From the NCBI GenBank assembly GCA_032718475.1, contig JAUCBJ010002158.1, positions 1 through 53,631 of the forward strand: a stretch of 53,631 nt of DNA, written 5' to 3'. Numbering within the stretch: position 1 is the stretch's first letter; each line of letters opens with the position of its first letter. Made by a program: the position numbers and the translations under genes. Shown here piece after piece: positions 42,901 through 51,250 of the stretch. Under the pieces are notes generated by a model. That model searched no databases, had not been told where the DNA came from, and worked only from the letters and a program-made list of their open reading frames with translations. Source of the stretch: Nemertoderma westbladi (Eukaryota; Xenacoelomorpha; Nemertodermatida; Nemertodermatidae).

Positions 42901-43785
42901 TGCCGTCAGCAGTTGAGCTTGTTCCTCCGCTTCCCGTTGTTGTCTGTCGTGCTGTTGTTGCTGTCTGGAAATTTCTGACGTCACTATACTTATCTCGCCA
43001 ATTTCGCTGCGAATACTCACTAACGATTGGTCCAGTATTCCCGGTGCCGATTCGATTCGTACGGGTGAAGTTTCCCTCGTATATTCCGGCACGGTTTCCG
43101 AATCGCCGACGTCTTCGCCGCACATACGTAAGTGGTCCGTCAGATGTTTCAATTGTCCATCCAGTCGGTACAGTTCCTGTTCTTCCTCGGGTTGTAATAA
43201 TTCGTCCGAAACTGACTCACCTAACAACTGGTCTGCTTGTTCCTGTTGTATCTGCCTAATCGTCGACTTAAACTGAATCAGTTTCTCTCTAGCGATCATT
43301 AGTTTCTCGAGGATTCTAAGTTGAGTATCCATGTCCTGTCTCTGTCTAGCTAGATCTTGTAGGCCAACTAGATTATCTACGGACTTATATACTTTACTCT
43401 GTACTCTAACCTGGAGGGTGTAGAACTCGAATCGAGACATCGGAGCGGTCAACTCGTCTAATATGCGTTGGCCTTCTCCAATACTCCTGGTAATATGCGC
43501 CATGTATCCACCGACGCTTCTAACCACGCTCTCCTGGCTTCCTGCTGAACTTACCATGTCCGTTTCCCTGTATCTAGGTTGCGGAACAGTTAGAAAGTCC
43601 TCGGTCCTGCCGTCGCCTCGTACTACGGCATCCGGTACTCCCGTTGGATGTACTGGTGACGCACACGGTGTAGGTTCGGTAGGCTCGCGAGTCTTCCCCT
43701 GTTGTTCTTCCGCTGCTGACTTATCTCCGTTGCATGAGTCATAGTCGGTAGGTGTATTCTTCGTATAGTCTTGTTTGTCACTCAT
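36952..43785 (-). CDS. BEL/Pao gag-protease-RT-RNase H polyprotein
   Basis: 2277 codons from ATG 43785 to TAG 36952. Order: acidic N-terminus; helical region 90-230; long Glu/Ala/Arg coiled coil about 275-450; Pro/Ser-rich stretch with a 27-residue tandem duplication near 615-665; DUF1759-like gag core about 830-1000 (PPKFSGSSKHWHTFVDYIES). Cys/His motifs follow near 1070-1140, including CWRCTRHGHVRKDC. The aspartic protease shows ILDSASSHSYV near 1236. The reverse transcriptase has a VVNDCAALFEG block near 1600 and YVDD near 1757. RNase H has CFSDAS near 1933 and YWTDAT near 2008, then PADIASRG near 2058. A Lys-rich then acidic linker to 2277 carries a 41-residue internal repeat. The protease DSAS replaces the usual D(S/T)G. 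No frameshifts. It makes virus-like particles and copies the element RNA. Confidence 0.95.
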   Translation of the reverse strand: MSDKQDYTKNTPTDYDSCNGDKSAAEEQQGKTREPTEPTPCASPVHPTGVPDAVVRGDGRTEDFLTVPQPRYRETDMVSSAGSQESVVRSVGGYMAHITRSIGEGQRILDELTAPMSRFEFYTLQVRVQSKVYKSVDNLVGLQDLARQRQDMDTQLRILEKLMIAREKLIQFKSTIRQIQQEQADQLLGESVSDELLQPEEEQELYRLDGQLKHLTDHLRMCGEDVGDSETVPEYTRETSPVRIESAPGILDQSLVSIRSEIGEISIVTSEISRQQQQHDRQQREAEEQAQLLTAQAAVQEEKLRVANVARISHLQEQAELEAAEMERLELEIAQRTATAELAQQAAAAELERQAAESERRAAAAELERRAAELEEHKRVSEARAEMKKRQIKAQSAIRQAELEAQQQQTEQREKEVKLHFELRKKARELANAKEDLDLQARDRSMRSRDGHDLDQLEVRHRQIQERMKEGSVGAPGRERQLVKDLCQRFPQVTHMFAPVTTKEPVSIAGSSNISPIHGATEHRFVIPDKFTPPRATSSPIPKVKVSNPPITDRSSLLVGPALLTTKQVSPPLTPKPVTHYAYPMTFRPTRPLDSSAVVRPPVQFTSQSTTSRKTCEPTEQRRTVDTRPVQFTSQSTTSRKTCEPTEQRRSVDDVPKRNVRIRTTQRTRARRPPYPDDSSTSSESDYPKREVFRTGAADEYKRERSDNSLADNRPQNTPTQKALQPTDAISTQQFADILRPVVNKLAQIEERLEEVQTDSSRNTEFEHNRHPKEPQRPVPSKNTSYQGKAPRRENINQCTNQGRETLNVAEEIAKFAARQGLPVQQPPKFSGSSKHWHTFVDYIESQIAVCAFTSREKFNYLLQTLSGEPKRLAETFVGVPDAFELAYDRLTSIYGGTVSMARSVIEELCKGGAITKPVDLLKLADEIRNAITTLRSIGQLDYGNTPTVLLKIIGRLHHRLRREWRKIEYQREERGGFLKLEDVYLLISREAVVETRSNYTDQHIVAEGITLPSSHRQKPQTTSTKTATYATPTESRQFSDGSRVSAPIGIKQTRQQLSTDFSGCQYCEHLGKRYIGHKLRGCRQFRELNSEERRLQIRPLDSCWRCTRHGHVRKDCPNTDTCPSCGRNHDGLLHTDSHTPTKRFAREHPEAAARCDAAYRKRESKTTPTFVTHIEDCFSEQSGSSDEELEDDDEYSNGDEQPSIALLTTDQLKGFSVILIKITGTKGSKRIYAILDSASSHSYVDEKIADIVTDLKQGKRVSYTVSSMHGQRAIPVTRVKLDLDSLLPKSQHSERERSLLPFKDLTFAATKDFSNLLGPVPEQSLEDRKYFRHLGVPECPVNYRSVAMLIGTDQFNLHQVWETRPSAVVAGNAYACRTPIGWYTRAPVRTLDVSDEEDDVQSTCSLLTTNSIHSFSHDVNHTTLQSTKRDRHVTSMISHKEQLIHKVSLELGEKTSQLEIPSTTDDRLASLPTPTTSTMPVEIDDDVLRNHQMEQAALDKELTEKTIRWLEQDTAEPGSYEPCMSEQEKQSLKIMEDTIRQTKDGHYEVGMLWRSQSPKLINNYPLALRRLHSIRQRLLKDEKAHLQYNTQMETYLTKGYAIRMTNPEIVTNQTYYLPHHYVRHPDKPDKVRVVNDCAALFEGMSLNSELMDGPNMNNYLMGVIMRFRQRQVAFTCDVEAMFHQVRALERDRHSLRFLWYPEGDLSLPPATYQMQVRVFGARDSPNCTMYALKQAARDQKHLYDPEIIRIVERDFYVDDGLQSCDTVERATTVAHQLRDCLAGGGFNLTKFASNSAELVDSFGTTERGGGDIDLEFEPLPTTKVLGLFWDPNTDNFRVKVRLDSHENTLTKRSCLSKLSRLFDPLGFISPVILQARIYMRSIWKDGLTWDEPISSDQVDLWKTWEAELSSLEDYSIPRVYFPLQSTFPDNLELHCFSDASDNGFGVAAYLRRQVDSEAFDVSLITSKAKTMPTKYMTTPRAELQAATLSTTIVNLIQTELQSSLQIFYWTDATLVLFYINNDTLEFKTFVANRRAEILDRSIKEDWRHCPGPQNPADIASRGMMPEEFCKPENKEFWQHGPQFLQGSTLHWPPLYDNKSNTIPKDAEIKKPKKGKVKKKTTAAKLKKKPKAKWKDITSKVKRGRLASLSTPDISPDGQPDTLLDSQPDILPDISQNVLPDASNTLTNSKAAVSLLERPSIDKQPDTLPDVSPDTLLDSRLDTSNVLTNSEAAVSLLERPCIDKLPILTHLSNHKHGETSCITDVGSTYANVNTGVT
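37020..37260 (-). repeat. 123-bp repeat in the gag-pol C-terminal linker
   Basis: The block coding for NSKAAVSLLERPSIDK recurs as NSEAAVSLLERPCIDK 123 bp away, with PDTLLDS/PDILPD repeats between. It forms an acidic, probably disordered linker just before the TAG codon. Confidence 0.8.
41830..41990 (-). repeat. 81-bp tandem duplication in gag
   Basis: Two in-frame copies encode 27 residues each (VQFTSQSTTSRKTCEPTEQR then R, plus a variable tail). Each carries one copy of the dispersed GGAAGACTTGTGAGCC motif. Confidence 0.9.
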
Positions 43786-44594
43786 TTCGGTAGTTGTAAG
43801 TCAAGTAAAGTGAGTGTCAAAGTATCAAACTTACCGTATTTGTATAAAACGGTACTAATTACAGTCATATAAAATTAGCCTACCGGCCGATTTTATAGCA
43901 GATGGATAAAATTAGCCTAAACGGCCAATTTTACAGCAAATAAATGTCACGGTATAAGTATATAATAAAATTAGCCTAGCGGCCAATTTTATAACAAATA
44001 AATCGGATAACGATATGCGTTATCAAAAGGTAAATTAAATACAATAATACGGACTAATTCAGCAATGAACAAAGAAATCATACGGAATGCATAAATACTT
44101 GAGACAGTGGAACCCACAATAATTTTAACTAATACGGTAATGCCTAACTTATTTATGCAACTTTTCGAACTCACCCACTCCAATAATTCTCCAGAAAAAC
44201 AGATTCCCAGATACAAACCGGACGTGAACCTTTCCGTTTTTAACGTTGCGGACGAAACGCGATTTTCCCAACCAAAGTTGTTGAGTTATCTATCTCCCAA
44301 ACTTGCTAAACACGGTCTTGCTCCCGTTACAGTCTAGAAATGAGTTCTGAATCCTGAAAAACAAAAGAGTTAGGTTTTACTTTACGAAAATTTTTTGTAC
44401 CGGTACAATATGGTATTTAAACCCTTTTAAACACCGGTATTCAATTCCAAAAATATTTTACACGCGGTTCAAATCAAATTTTATTTCAAAAAATTAGCAC
44501 TTAGCTAATCAAATACAAATTTTTACCTCAAAATACAAAATTTTCAAATATCTTTAGTCCTACCGAACCGTAGTTCAGTAAAACACATTCCTAC
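43786..44594 (-). other. leader of the BEL/Pao element
   Basis: About 0.8 kb between the 5' LTR and the gag ATG. 43869-44000 holds three diverged copies of AAAATTAGCCTANCGGCCAATTTTA, each with an inverted AAAATTGGCC/GGCCAATTTT-type pairing. Right after the LTR (44594 downward on the coding strand) the sequence is GTAGGAATGTGTTTTACTGA, with no obvious TGG-start tRNA primer-binding site. Confidence 0.6.
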
Positions 44595-46494
44595 TATTCG
44601 AAGAGACAGCAACAATACCTGCAATATCTTACTGTAAAGTTTGTAAATCAAATCATAAATCCGACCTTCTCACCAAAACAGTAAACTCTAAGTAAGCGAA
44701 TATATTGCAGTATCGATCTCTTATAACCGGTGAGGCAGAAAACAGTCTACGAGCAGACAAACTTCGATGAAACAAAATCCCGCGCAGCGAATCCTAAAAT
44801 CAGGCTGACTCACTGACGGACTAAGGGGCTCGTACACTTTGCCGCGGTGTGATTTATATGGTTTGGGCGAAGAGACGCTAGCTAGGTACACAGGCAGAGA
44901 TTTGGAGATGTCTAACTAGCGGGCAAAGCACAGTACGGACAAAAGTTAATTTTATATATTTTGAGGTGTAAATAATTTCTAACGCGCGTGTGTTAATTCT
45001 GAACGGTCAAAAACAGTTTTGCTCCTTCACATATATAATTACTGGGTACGGTGTGCATTTTACGAATATTCTAATTTTGTAACTTGTAGGTCCAATACTC
45101 ACGAATGATAAGGTTCCTTCCCCTCTTGCGTATTTCCAGGACTCAAATTCAGGCATAAAGTTAATGCTACGCCCAGAATTCGGCAATTTTAATTTACCAG
45201 GTCCCTGATACTAAGAAGAGATGTGTTAGTTTACTACTGTAGGCGTACAGTTACTAATAGCTATCCTGGCTCCTATCTAGAATTTTAGTCACCCAGGTAG
45301 TCCGGGTAACTTCCTATTAGGGCGTTGGCGGGGACACGGTAGATGTTAGTATCCCTAATAGCCTCAATTTATTTGCGCCTAGCTGTAAACTGCCCTACCG
45401 CCTGAACGGTACAATCCCAATTCAGGTGAAAACACAGCAACCCCCCTAGCCTACAAGTTCTAATGCAATGGACACTGTCGTACTACAAATAGTCGCACAC
45501 ACACCTGCACTTAGCAAGAGTTAGGCGTACAGTTTGCTGCACCCTACCAATTTGTATGCTTCGTACCGGTGTGCCTACGTCCTATCTGCGTACTAGTATC
45601 TGCCTGCGCTCTCTCTCCCCCCGTGCCCGTAGGAATGTGAAGGTCTACTGTGGGTTTTCCTGAATCGAGACAGTACAGTCCCTAAGATGTAATTTTAGGC
45701 TCACAGCGTGTCACTACTTCTACCTTTTGATCTTTTGGTCTTATACTTAGGTAGCAAGGCGTCGAACGCTGTCTAACCTTTCAGGCGATGGGCGAATAAC
45801 TCAAGATGGTATTGCGGGTTGTCTCTTGCCTACATTCCCGTGATGTTCCCGTTCATTGCTGCGGCCCGATCTCTAGCTGGCCATCCTGTCCCTTAGCTGG
45901 GTTCACCGTAGTGAATCATGGTAAAAGAAAAGCAGATAGCGGTATTTCTGAATTTATTGCAGATAATAATACAAAATGTAATCTGAATACTAATGACAGA
46001 ATAAACAAATATCAGATAACTCAGAGAGATAGATTATGGTATATAACTAATGAACAAATCGCACCTTTATATAGCAAATTTGTGCTGCAATCAATCGAGA
46101 AAATTCTCGATTGTTCTATAGGTTCTAACAAGGTTTTAAAGATAGCTATTGGTCCAGCTAATGTATAACTTGCACGACATTGGATACAATCTAATAACTG
46201 CAGTCTCATTGGTTAATCTAGGTACAAACGAATGCAATTTAATTTGTAGCGGTCAATTTAAATGAGTTGAAATTCTGCACAAAAAATAATTCGCACTTAC
46301 TAGGATTCGAACTCAATACCTACTACATATATAATTTCCAACGCTCTACCGACTGAGCTACTGAACCACTTGACCAATAGGCGTTCAAATGATAGAACAA
46401 ATACGAATGAGAACTCAAAGCAATCTTTACAAAGTTAATTCGAATAAAAATAAAATTTTGAAAATCCACGGCATTTAGGGAATATAATTCTATA
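44595..46494 (-). repeat. 5' LTR of the BEL/Pao element
   Basis: 1900 bp, identical to the 3' LTR by eye except a 6-bp insertion (GTGCCC-type duplication near 45622) and one T/A change near 46102. It should contain the promoter for the minus-strand transcript; I could not define TATA or initiator with confidence in this AT-rich sequence. Confidence 0.92.
46293..46369 (-). other. tRNA-like sequence in 5' LTR
   Basis: Same A-box and B-box block as at 31381-31457, near the start of the 5' LTR in the coding direction. As an internal Pol III promoter it could in principle be transcribed in the sense direction of the element. Confidence 0.7.
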
Positions 46495-46587
46495 GGGCCT
46501 GAAATGAAAAATCATTGTTATCAGGACTTCTACGCGTAGCACCTACGCGTAGCTACGCGTAGCACCTACGCGTAGTTGTTACTACTA

Positions 46588-46914
46588 CTAGGTCGAGCGA
46601 ACTCGGACAGTGGAAATGAGATCCTTCCAGGCTTCCCGATTCTCCATAGTTGTCGCAATTTCGTTTCTCCCAAGTTCAGTATCCCTTTCAAGTTGATCTA
46701 TATATGTTATGGCCGGTCGTCCACGACTACGCTTTCCATGAGTTGGTTGCCAGAGAAGTAGATCTGGTATGACCTCGTCTTTACTTCGCCAGCAGTGCCC
46801 ACTGAATCTTAATCTGCGTTCACGGAGGGTGGTTGATACAGGTGGTATTGTACCATAAAGCTCGGCGTTTGTCATGTGTTGTCTCCAGCTGATGTTTAGG
46901 GCTGCCCTTAGTAA
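46588..46914 (-). pseudogene. LINE reverse transcriptase C-terminus, 5'-truncated insertion
   Basis: The frame reads ALNISWRQHMTNAELYG, then RRLRFSGHCWR, WQPTHGKRSRGRP and a WKDLI tail before TAG. This is the conserved C-terminal segment found in many invertebrate non-LTR retrotransposon polyproteins (RTE or CR1-like; clade not resolved). It lies in about 344 bp (46581-46924) that is absent from the matching CTACGCGTAG copy, so it is an independent insertion. The 3' side ends in a TAG-rich tail (TAGTAGTAGT). The upstream RT and endonuclease are missing, as expected for target-primed 5' truncation. Confidence 0.8.
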
Positions 46915-47015
46915 GAAAAAAGTTAAAAAGGCAGTAAGTCTGGCCCTACCGGTACATGACAGGAATGGAAGTTACAAACTACGCGTAGCTACGCGTAGGT
47001 CGAAAAGATTTACCC

Positions 47016-47455
47016 TACTATCTTGACTATTTATTCTGCCTGTCTGGGTGTCTGCTATTACTGCAGTACCGGGTACTGTCAGACTGTATTTATGTGAACT
47101 TAATTGGAAAATTTCCTTGCTCACTACGCTCGCATTTTAATGTTAAAATACTAGGGCTACAGCATTATAAACTGATAAATTATTACAATTCAGCAATTAC
47201 TGCAAAATTTCATAGTCAATTGTTGGCTTGGCAGTTGGCACTTGGCTGCTTGGCGCGCATTGGATATCATGGCTGGCGCGATTTTCGTTTAACCAGAACG
47301 CGTGTGGCGCGCTTTTTGTCTTCAGTCTTGAAAATCTTGCCCCAGTCACCGCCCCCAGTCTGCCAGTTGCCAGTTAACAGATGGTATGGCCTTGTATATA
47401 GTACGCCTTGACTGCATTAGGGCTGTAGACTAATATAATAATAATAATAATATAC
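47016..47455. other. no gene recognised
   Basis: Mixed-composition DNA between the CTACGCGTAG element and the Penelope-like fragment, with several GGCGCGC words and a short (AAT)n run near 47435-47455. Frames are short and without domain. Confidence 0.5.
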
Positions 47456-47463
47456 TACTGCAT

Positions 47464-47838
47464 CTAATACTCGGAACGCATGAGGAGGGGGGCGCAGTCT
47501 TTATAGGGAAAGAGGGAGGAGAACCTACAGCTATTTTGAAAGACTATTTTGAGTTCTATATGGGGGAAGCATCGAAATAAACGTAATAGGCGATTCTTAA
47601 TTAGAATGCCGTGGTGACCCGTGAATGGAAGGCATATCATCACGGGGCGTTTTGGAACAGACTGGGAGGTGGCTGGAGGGTTATTTAGTCTAGAGAGAAA
47701 GAGATTGGTGACAGAGTCCATTAGTGACTTGGGGTAGCCATTGGAGCGCAAGGTGGTGCAGAGATCAACTATACTGGAATGGAATGTAAGATAACTAGAT
47801 GAAATATAAAACAATCTACTAATAAGAGTATAAATCAA
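47464..47838 (-). pseudogene. Penelope-like element fragment (linker before GIY-YIG)
   Basis: The frame contains SNGYPKSLMDSV, then LPFTGHHG, then a segment ending IVFQNSCRFSSLFPYKDCAPLL. This pattern (SNGYP, PF.G, F..S.RL..LF..KD..P) is that of the region between the reverse transcriptase and the GIY-YIG endonuclease of Penelope-like elements. It stops just where VYKF.C..C, the start of the endonuclease, would be expected. Its upstream side is cut at 47856 by the inverted 1.2-kb DNA element. Recognition is from memory of the family pattern. Confidence 0.65.
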
Positions 47839-47855
47839 ACCAAATTTATAATTGC

Positions 47856-49116
47856 TGTAAAAGCTTCTGTGGGATATAACTGGCCCCTTTGCTTCGCAAT
47901 CCAGTTTCCCCCCAGGCGCTGGAATACTCTAAAAGGTTCTCTAACTGTATATATATTCCCCTCGCCCGCAAGGTACCGTTACAGGTGTTTTAACGGACAT
48001 AAAAGTCATTCTGCTATATACGTGTTTTAGCGGACATGGTAAGGCAAAAAACCTGCAATGCACCAAATACCTTTCACAGCTTAGCCGTGATGATTCATAT
48101 TACGACATCTAACAGCTGGTTGCTGACATGGAAACAGCCATTGGACGCATGGTTCTTTGTTTGGCTTGAGCCAATCAGAGCGATTTTTCCTGTCGACGTG
48201 TAGCTTTTCGGCCGATCATAAGGAGAGTGTTCAGTCTTACTGTTTTTTCTTGATACTTTGTGTTATTGCTATCTAGGCCAGGAACAACGGCTCTAGAGTC
48301 AATTCGTTTTCATACTTTAGAAGAAACATTAGTAGGCTTAAATTATAGAGCGTATGACTGTTATCGATTCATATCAATGCATAACAATACTTTGTTCACA
48401 TCTTGTCATATCATATCTTAACTTACCGTCTTAATGCTGTTTACTGTTGTGTTTTGGTTGAATATTATTTGGAGAACATATATAAAGAACCCAAATTTCC
48501 CAATTTTCTTGATACACTACAGGTTAGAGAGGCGGGTTATATATAGCGATTGCGACTTATATTGTTGTGGTTTGTAGTGAATTTAATGCTATTTGATAAG
48601 CACTACATTGGTCCGTTGCTGTTCTCTTTATATATGATAAAAATCATTGACGGTCGGCAAATTAGTGGGCAGTATTGTGTGTTACCGGTAGTGTGCATGA
48701 TTGTGATTGATAACTAAGCATTTCCTAAAGAATGCGCCTCATACGTGAATCATAAGCCTTACCGACTTACCGTTGTGATTAGTATAAGTCATATCTCTGT
48801 CTATTTAAATAGAGCGCCACGTCCTAAAGGAACTGTTAATATTTCCCGAAAGTAAATAATATTAGTCAGAAATTAATTATTAACGATCAATCGAATAATA
48901 CAATACCGTAAGCTTCACTGCAATAATAATTTAAGCCGACAGAATCCAGTCTCCCGGGATTATCCAGCGGGTGAATGGATGCGCACTAGGCTGGCTTCTG
49001 CTAATGTTGTGTTTATTGGTATTAAATATTTGTCATCTTCTAAAGTATATTTATAAACCAAAAGACATATAAAATTTGGCAGGTTAAACTGCTAAAGGTC
49101 TTCAAAAGCGCGTACA
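47856..49116. mobile_element. second, inverted copy of the 1.2-kb TGTA...TACA element
   Basis: Read on the minus strand, it follows 28413-29596 end to end with scattered substitutions and indels, including about 60 bp extra near 47870-47945. Its termini TGTAAAAGCTTCTG and, inverted, TGTACGCGCTTTTG are intact. The flanks ATAATTGC and ATAACAGT do not form a clear target duplication. The 74-codon frame of the other copy is broken here. Confidence 0.85.
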
Positions 49117-49182
49117 ATAACAGTCATTGACTTTATTGCAGTAAGCAATAAAGTTGAAAGTACCGGTCAACCGGTAAACCTG

Positions 49183-49310
49183 AACCGGTACTTCTGTAGG
49201 TCAGTAGGCCCAACTGCCAGAACCGGTACTGCTGTAGGTCCGTAGGTCCAACTGCCAGAACCGGTACTTCTGTAGGTCCGTAGGCCCAACTGTCCTAACC
49301 GGTACTTCCA
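49183..49310. repeat. 38-bp tandem repeat, about 3.3 units
   Basis: Units beginning AACCGGTACTTCTGTAGGTC start at 49183, 49221, 49259 and 49297, with few substitutions. Confidence 0.9.
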
Positions 49311-49469
49311 GTACAAGTACATTAGTATTATTTCGATTGTGATCTATAGTATATTGTAGGCTGCCAGGGGAATAGGGATTGATCACCCCTCATTCTTTTG
49401 TATAGTTTACTTATTTCTGTCAGTTTTATTTCCTAGTAAGTTAATATTGAGCTGAAGACGTGTAAGTCT

Positions 49470-50065
49470 GCTCAGATTGTTCAGATAATTGTAGGCCGGA
49501 CTGTTGTCAGATTGTTGTTGGGTTTGGAGAGATTACGGCGTGTGTGGAGTTTGTCCGATAGAGTGCCAGTTAGTAAGTTGGGGCAGCCATTGCTGTAAGG
49601 TCAATCCCCTCTTAAAGAATAAGTCGTACTACCGTGTTAGAACGCATACTAACTAACAATTTTGGAATCTGCACATACTGTAGTTTATTTAGGCTTGACA
49701 GTATTCTGCCAGCGTTTTGGCTTGTGTTTGTTTGTGTGGTCTGTTCAGATACCGTAATAGTTATTACTCAGATATTTTGTAGGCTGGATTGTTGTCTAGC
49801 TATTATTAGGTCTGAAGAGATTGCTGCTTGTGTAGAGTTTGTCTGATAAAGTGCCAGTTAGTAAGTTGGGGCAGTCATAACTGTAAGGTCAATCCCCTCT
49901 TAAAGAATAAGTCGTACTACCGTGTTAGAACGCATACTAACTAACCGTTTTGGAATCTGCACATACAGTAGTTTATTTAGGCTTGGTGGTAGTCTGCCAG
50001 CGTTTGGTTTGTATTTTGTTTGAGTATTCTGTACGGGTAGCGTAATATTTATTATTCAGAGTTTA
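49470..50065. repeat. 288-bp tandem duplication
   Basis: GTAGGCCGGACTGTTGTC at 49491 recurs as GTAGGCTGGATTGTTGTC at 49779, and GTGCCAGTTAGTAAGTTGGG at 49563 recurs at 49851. The most conserved part is about 100 bp around CAATCCCCTCTTAAAGAATA. Confidence 0.88.
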
Positions 50066-50999
50066 TGCGATTATTCGCAACATTCATGTCCCCAAGTTTA
50101 TTCCTACAGTAATTGTGTTTGTTACACATACCGTTATAGTTAAATTAACCCCGGTACTACACGGGCTGCTTGGCGTAGGTAAAGACTGGTGACTTTGTGC
50201 TCTGGTCACTCCAGCAGATGCCGTGGTTCTTTTAACTGTTCAAGTATAATTAACTACTGATTATTTGTTGTACCAGTACTTGTACCTAATTTAGGGTTTA
50301 GTGTACAGTGCTTTCCGAAGGTAATTGGTGTGTAGGCAGTATATTTGTGTTGTAAAGTGGTTAATAGGCACTTTGGATCTGGTAGTCCGCGGTAATTAAC
50401 TTCCAGGTAGGAACACTCCGTGATACATAACATAGTACCTATAGCGATACGGTTATAGGTCGTCAGGCGGTGGTATTTTCCTATCTGGACAGTGCAATAT
50501 ATTTACTACTACTTATTATTTTCAAATACCGTAGTACCCTGTCCGTTGTAATAACCAGAAAATCTAACCCTTTGTTAGGCTGGTTTGTAGACTTCCTGTA
50601 AAATTACCCTAAAAATTCGTACGTAATATTTTGTTGTGTTTAATTAGAGATTTAATCTCACCCGTATCGTAGGTAATTCGTAGTATTAAGTAACTTAGGT
50701 AAATTAGAATTATCTGTTTTAGTGTCCCATAAATAGCACTTCACTGAGAGCGCACAGCTTCTGTGTAGTGACCCCCCAGAAATAATAACATTTATTTCAA
50801 ATATTGACAAAACCCTTTTAAACGGGTATATATCTATTATAAATCAACTCAAACGATTTATAAATAGTAGGCCTGCCATACAACAACTAGGTCTCAATAT
50901 CAGTTGGACTACTGCTTAAATAACGGTAACAAAGTAAGTTAAAGTAACCAAGTAACCCTAAAATATTCAGAAATTCAATTATTCTAAAAATAATTGACA

Positions 51000-51250
51000 T
51001 ACCGGTATTTACCATAGGCTTATTATATTTATTTCTATAAATTTTTGCTGAACTCATACCGGTATTCTGTGATTAATTCTAGTTCATAATTATACTTATA
51101 TATACTATAAGTGTAAGCTGTATACCGGTATTCACGATAGGCCTATTATATATTTATATATATTTGCGCTAAAATTATATACCGGTACTCTGTGACAAAT
51201 CTAGTCTGTAATAATACTTATATATATACTATAAGCATACCGGTATTCTA
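51000..51250. repeat. 123-bp tandem duplication
   Basis: ACCGGTATTTACCATAGGCT at 51001 recurs as ACCGGTATTCACGATAGGCC at 51124, each followed by TA-rich sequence and a second ACCGGTA. Copies are diverged. Confidence 0.75.

Larger units (their letters stand above)
31878..43697 (-). repeat. dispersed 17-20-nt motif, eight copies along the BEL/Pao element
   Basis: On the coding strand the motif is GGAAGACTYGYGAGCCTTTC (last bases variable). Copies lie at 31878-31900, 32075-32096, 32438-32459, 34845-34866, 37335-37360, 41850-41867, 41931-41949 and 43680-43697. The copies at 34846 and 37336 are identical for 28 bp. In gag it is read as KTREPTE or KTCEPTE; at 37340 it is read in another frame as GRLASLS. 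The others are in untranslated DNA. All lie in the same orientation. Confidence 0.85.
29689..46494 (-). mobile_element. complete BEL/Pao LTR retrotransposon, 16.8 kb
   Basis: Two 1.9-kb direct LTRs (29689-31582 and 44595-46494) bracket, in minus-strand order, leader, gag-protease-RT-RNase H, integrase and an accessory zinc-knuckle region. GGGCC(T) is repeated on both sides (29684-29689 and 46495-46500). The related CTACGCGTAG copy shows the empty site at 27262-27275 with one difference (GGACCTGAAATG). The domain order, a gag zone resembling DUF1759, the YVDD reverse transcriptase and the integrase with a DUF5641-like tail are those of BEL/Pao. It is far longer than the usual 6-8 kb because of long LTRs, a long gag coiled coil and about 3.5 kb of extra 3' sequence. 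The two LTRs differ by one 6-bp indel and one substitution seen by eye, so insertion is recent. Confidence 0.95.
27602..47015. mobile_element. CTACGCGTAG TIR element, second copy split by three insertions
   Basis: The left end GGGTAAATCTTTTCGACCTA at 27602 and inverted right end at 47015 are flanked by TACTATCT on both sides (8 bp). Its own sequence survives as 27602-28412, about 29597-29688 and 46495-47015 (the last broken by a LINE fragment). It aligns with 26378-27509 across every junction. The insertions are a 1.18-kb DNA element, the BEL/Pao element and the LINE piece. Confidence 0.85.

Noticed and set aside
28413-49116. Inverted 1.2-kb repeats as the terminal repeats of one 20-kb giant transposon
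   Set aside because: Each copy has its own TGTA...TACA ends, the left copy has its own target duplication with an empty site at 27183, and the DNA between is explained by other elements.
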